A stretch of 41,313 bases of DNA from an uncultured Alcaligenaceae bacterium (GTDB lineage: Bacteria > Pseudomonadota > Gammaproteobacteria > Burkholderiales > Burkholderiaceae_B): positions 1 through 41,313 of the forward strand of contig CALKIR010000034.1 of assembly GCA_937995985.1 (NCBI GenBank). The letters are read 5' to 3'. Shown here one piece after another: positions 40,640 through 41,313 of the stretch. A program made the translations under genes and the position numbers. The notes beneath the pieces were generated by a model. It searched no databases and was not told where the DNA came from. It was given only the letters and a program-made list of their open reading frames with translations. Position 1 is the stretch's first letter, and each line of letters opens with the position of its first letter.

Positions 40640-41313
40640 TTATCCCAACAAGGACAATACGGTCTGAGGCACTTGGTTGGCCTGAGCCAATACAGAAGTA
40701 CCAGCTTGTTGTAAAATCTGCGCACGAGTCATGTTGGAGACCTCTACAGCATAATCAGCATCTTCGATACGGCTGCGTGCAGCAGACAAGTTGTTAATTG
40801 TGTTGTTTAGGTTTGCGATAGTAGACTCAAAGCGGTTTAGAATAGCACCGAGGTTTCCGCGTGCCACATCTACCTTTCCTAGAGCTTCATCGATAGTCTT
40901 AATTGCACCCTGGGCACCAGCTACATCAGAGACATCGATCCCGTCAATGCTTAGAGTCGCTATCGTTGCATCCATTAATGCCTCATTATCAATAGTGAGC
41001 CTATCCTCTTCGGTGTTGTTGGCACCAATTTGGAATACCAATTCTGTTGTTGAACCATCCAACAGCTTGGTACCGTTGAACTCAGCGGCATTCGCAACAC
41101 GATCAATCTCTGCTAAAAGTTGGGCAACCTCTACCTGGATAGAAGCACGGTCGTCGTCGTTATTGGATGCATTTGCTGCCTGAACTGCCAGCTCACGAAT
41201 ACGCTGCAAGTTGTTGTTGATTTCGTTTAGGTTACCTTCAGCGGTTTGCACCAAAGAAATACCGTCATTAGCATTACGTGCTGCCTGGGTCATCCCTCTG
41301 ATTTGAGCGGTCA
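40640..41313 (-). CDS. fliC: Flagellin, C-terminal part (cut by window end)
   Basis: The gene enters from beyond the right edge; the first in-window residues read TAQIRGMTQAARNANDGISL, the conserved N-terminal D1 region, so about 60 residues are missing. The C-terminal D1/D0 has SRIEDADYAVEVSNMTRAQI and ends LAQANQVPQTVLSLLG, typical of flagellins. Between N- and C-terminal D1 only about 80 residues remain, so the surface D2/D3 domains are essentially absent; total length would be near 275-280. An internal ATG at 41293 is not the start. The symbol is given for the major flagellin; it could be a paralogue. Confidence 0.95.
   Translation of the reverse strand, partial: TAQIRGMTQAARNANDGISLVQTAEGNLNEINNNLQRIRELAVQAANASNNDDDRASIQVEVAQLLAEIDRVANAAEFNGTKLLDGSTTELVFQIGANNTEEDRLTIDNEALMDATIATLSIDGIDVSDVAGAQGAIKTIDEALGKVDVARGNLGAILNRFESTIANLNNTINNLSAARSRIEDADYAVEVSNMTRAQILQQAGTSVLAQANQVPQTVLSLLG

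Overview
The window looks like ordinary chromosome from a motile, Gram-negative betaproteobacterium of the Burkholderiales. Alcaligenaceae-like is my best guess, from the ridA-recG-oxyR, rph-rdgB-hemW, motCD and NRDE/KtrAB gene sets. Base composition is moderately AT-rich for that group (mid-40s % G+C by eye). I see no transposase, integrase, phage gene or CRISPR array. The family is an inference; no 16S rRNA gene is present.

Layout. 1-2.0 kb (+): cytochrome b561 and two periplasmic YceI proteins. 2.0-5.2 kb: ArsC-like reductase (-), YfcG-like glutathione transferase and a DUF3298 lipoprotein (+), and an orphan LivJ/K-type binding protein (-). 5.2-9.4 kb (-): ridA, recG, oxyR, dps, a repair and oxidative-stress block. 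9.6-14.5 kb: ferredoxin-NADP reductase (-) divergent from an fbpABC ferric-iron ABC transporter (+) with a possible Fur box. 14.5-20 kb (-): hppD, glnA, hemW, rdgB, rph. 20-26 kb: yicC (+), an unknown exported protein and metE (-), the divergent regulator metR (+), and metF (-), a methionine cluster. 26-27.7 kb (+): mgtE behind a long regulatory leader. 27.8-30.1 kb (-): a flavin monooxygenase and a short-chain dehydrogenase behind a TPP riboswitch. 30.1-32.3 kb (-): the motC/motD stator pair with a sigma-28 promoter, plus a small exported protein. 32.4-37.6 kb (+): pbpG, an NRDE protein, an exported beta-sandwich protein, KtrA/KtrB-type potassium uptake and an exonuclease-DUF3820 fusion. 37.7-41.3 kb (-): DUF445 membrane protein, tRNA-Pro(GGG), a membrane-anchored NUC1-type nuclease, and the C-terminal part of a flagellin cut by the window edge.

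Two RNA control regions stand out. First, the 343-nt leader of mgtE holds a promoter, a 17-codon leader peptide (MDTEPSESCRMNGGSVC) with a good ribosome binding site, and three RNA segments that can pair as 1:2 or 2:3. The 2:3 hairpin is followed by six T's, and the peptide's stop codon lies inside segment 1. This is the architecture of a translation-coupled transcription attenuator. The acidic and proline codons at the start of the peptide suggest magnesium sensing through ribosome instability, similar in principle to MgtL. Second, a clear TPP riboswitch controls a two-gene oxidoreductase operon with no known thiamine biosynthesis gene, which suggests an uncharacterised thiamine-related oxidation or salvage step.

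Most other genes are conserved housekeeping functions with clear family motifs. Start codons were moved from the longest reading frame where ribosome binding sites, signal peptides or promoters favoured a shorter form.
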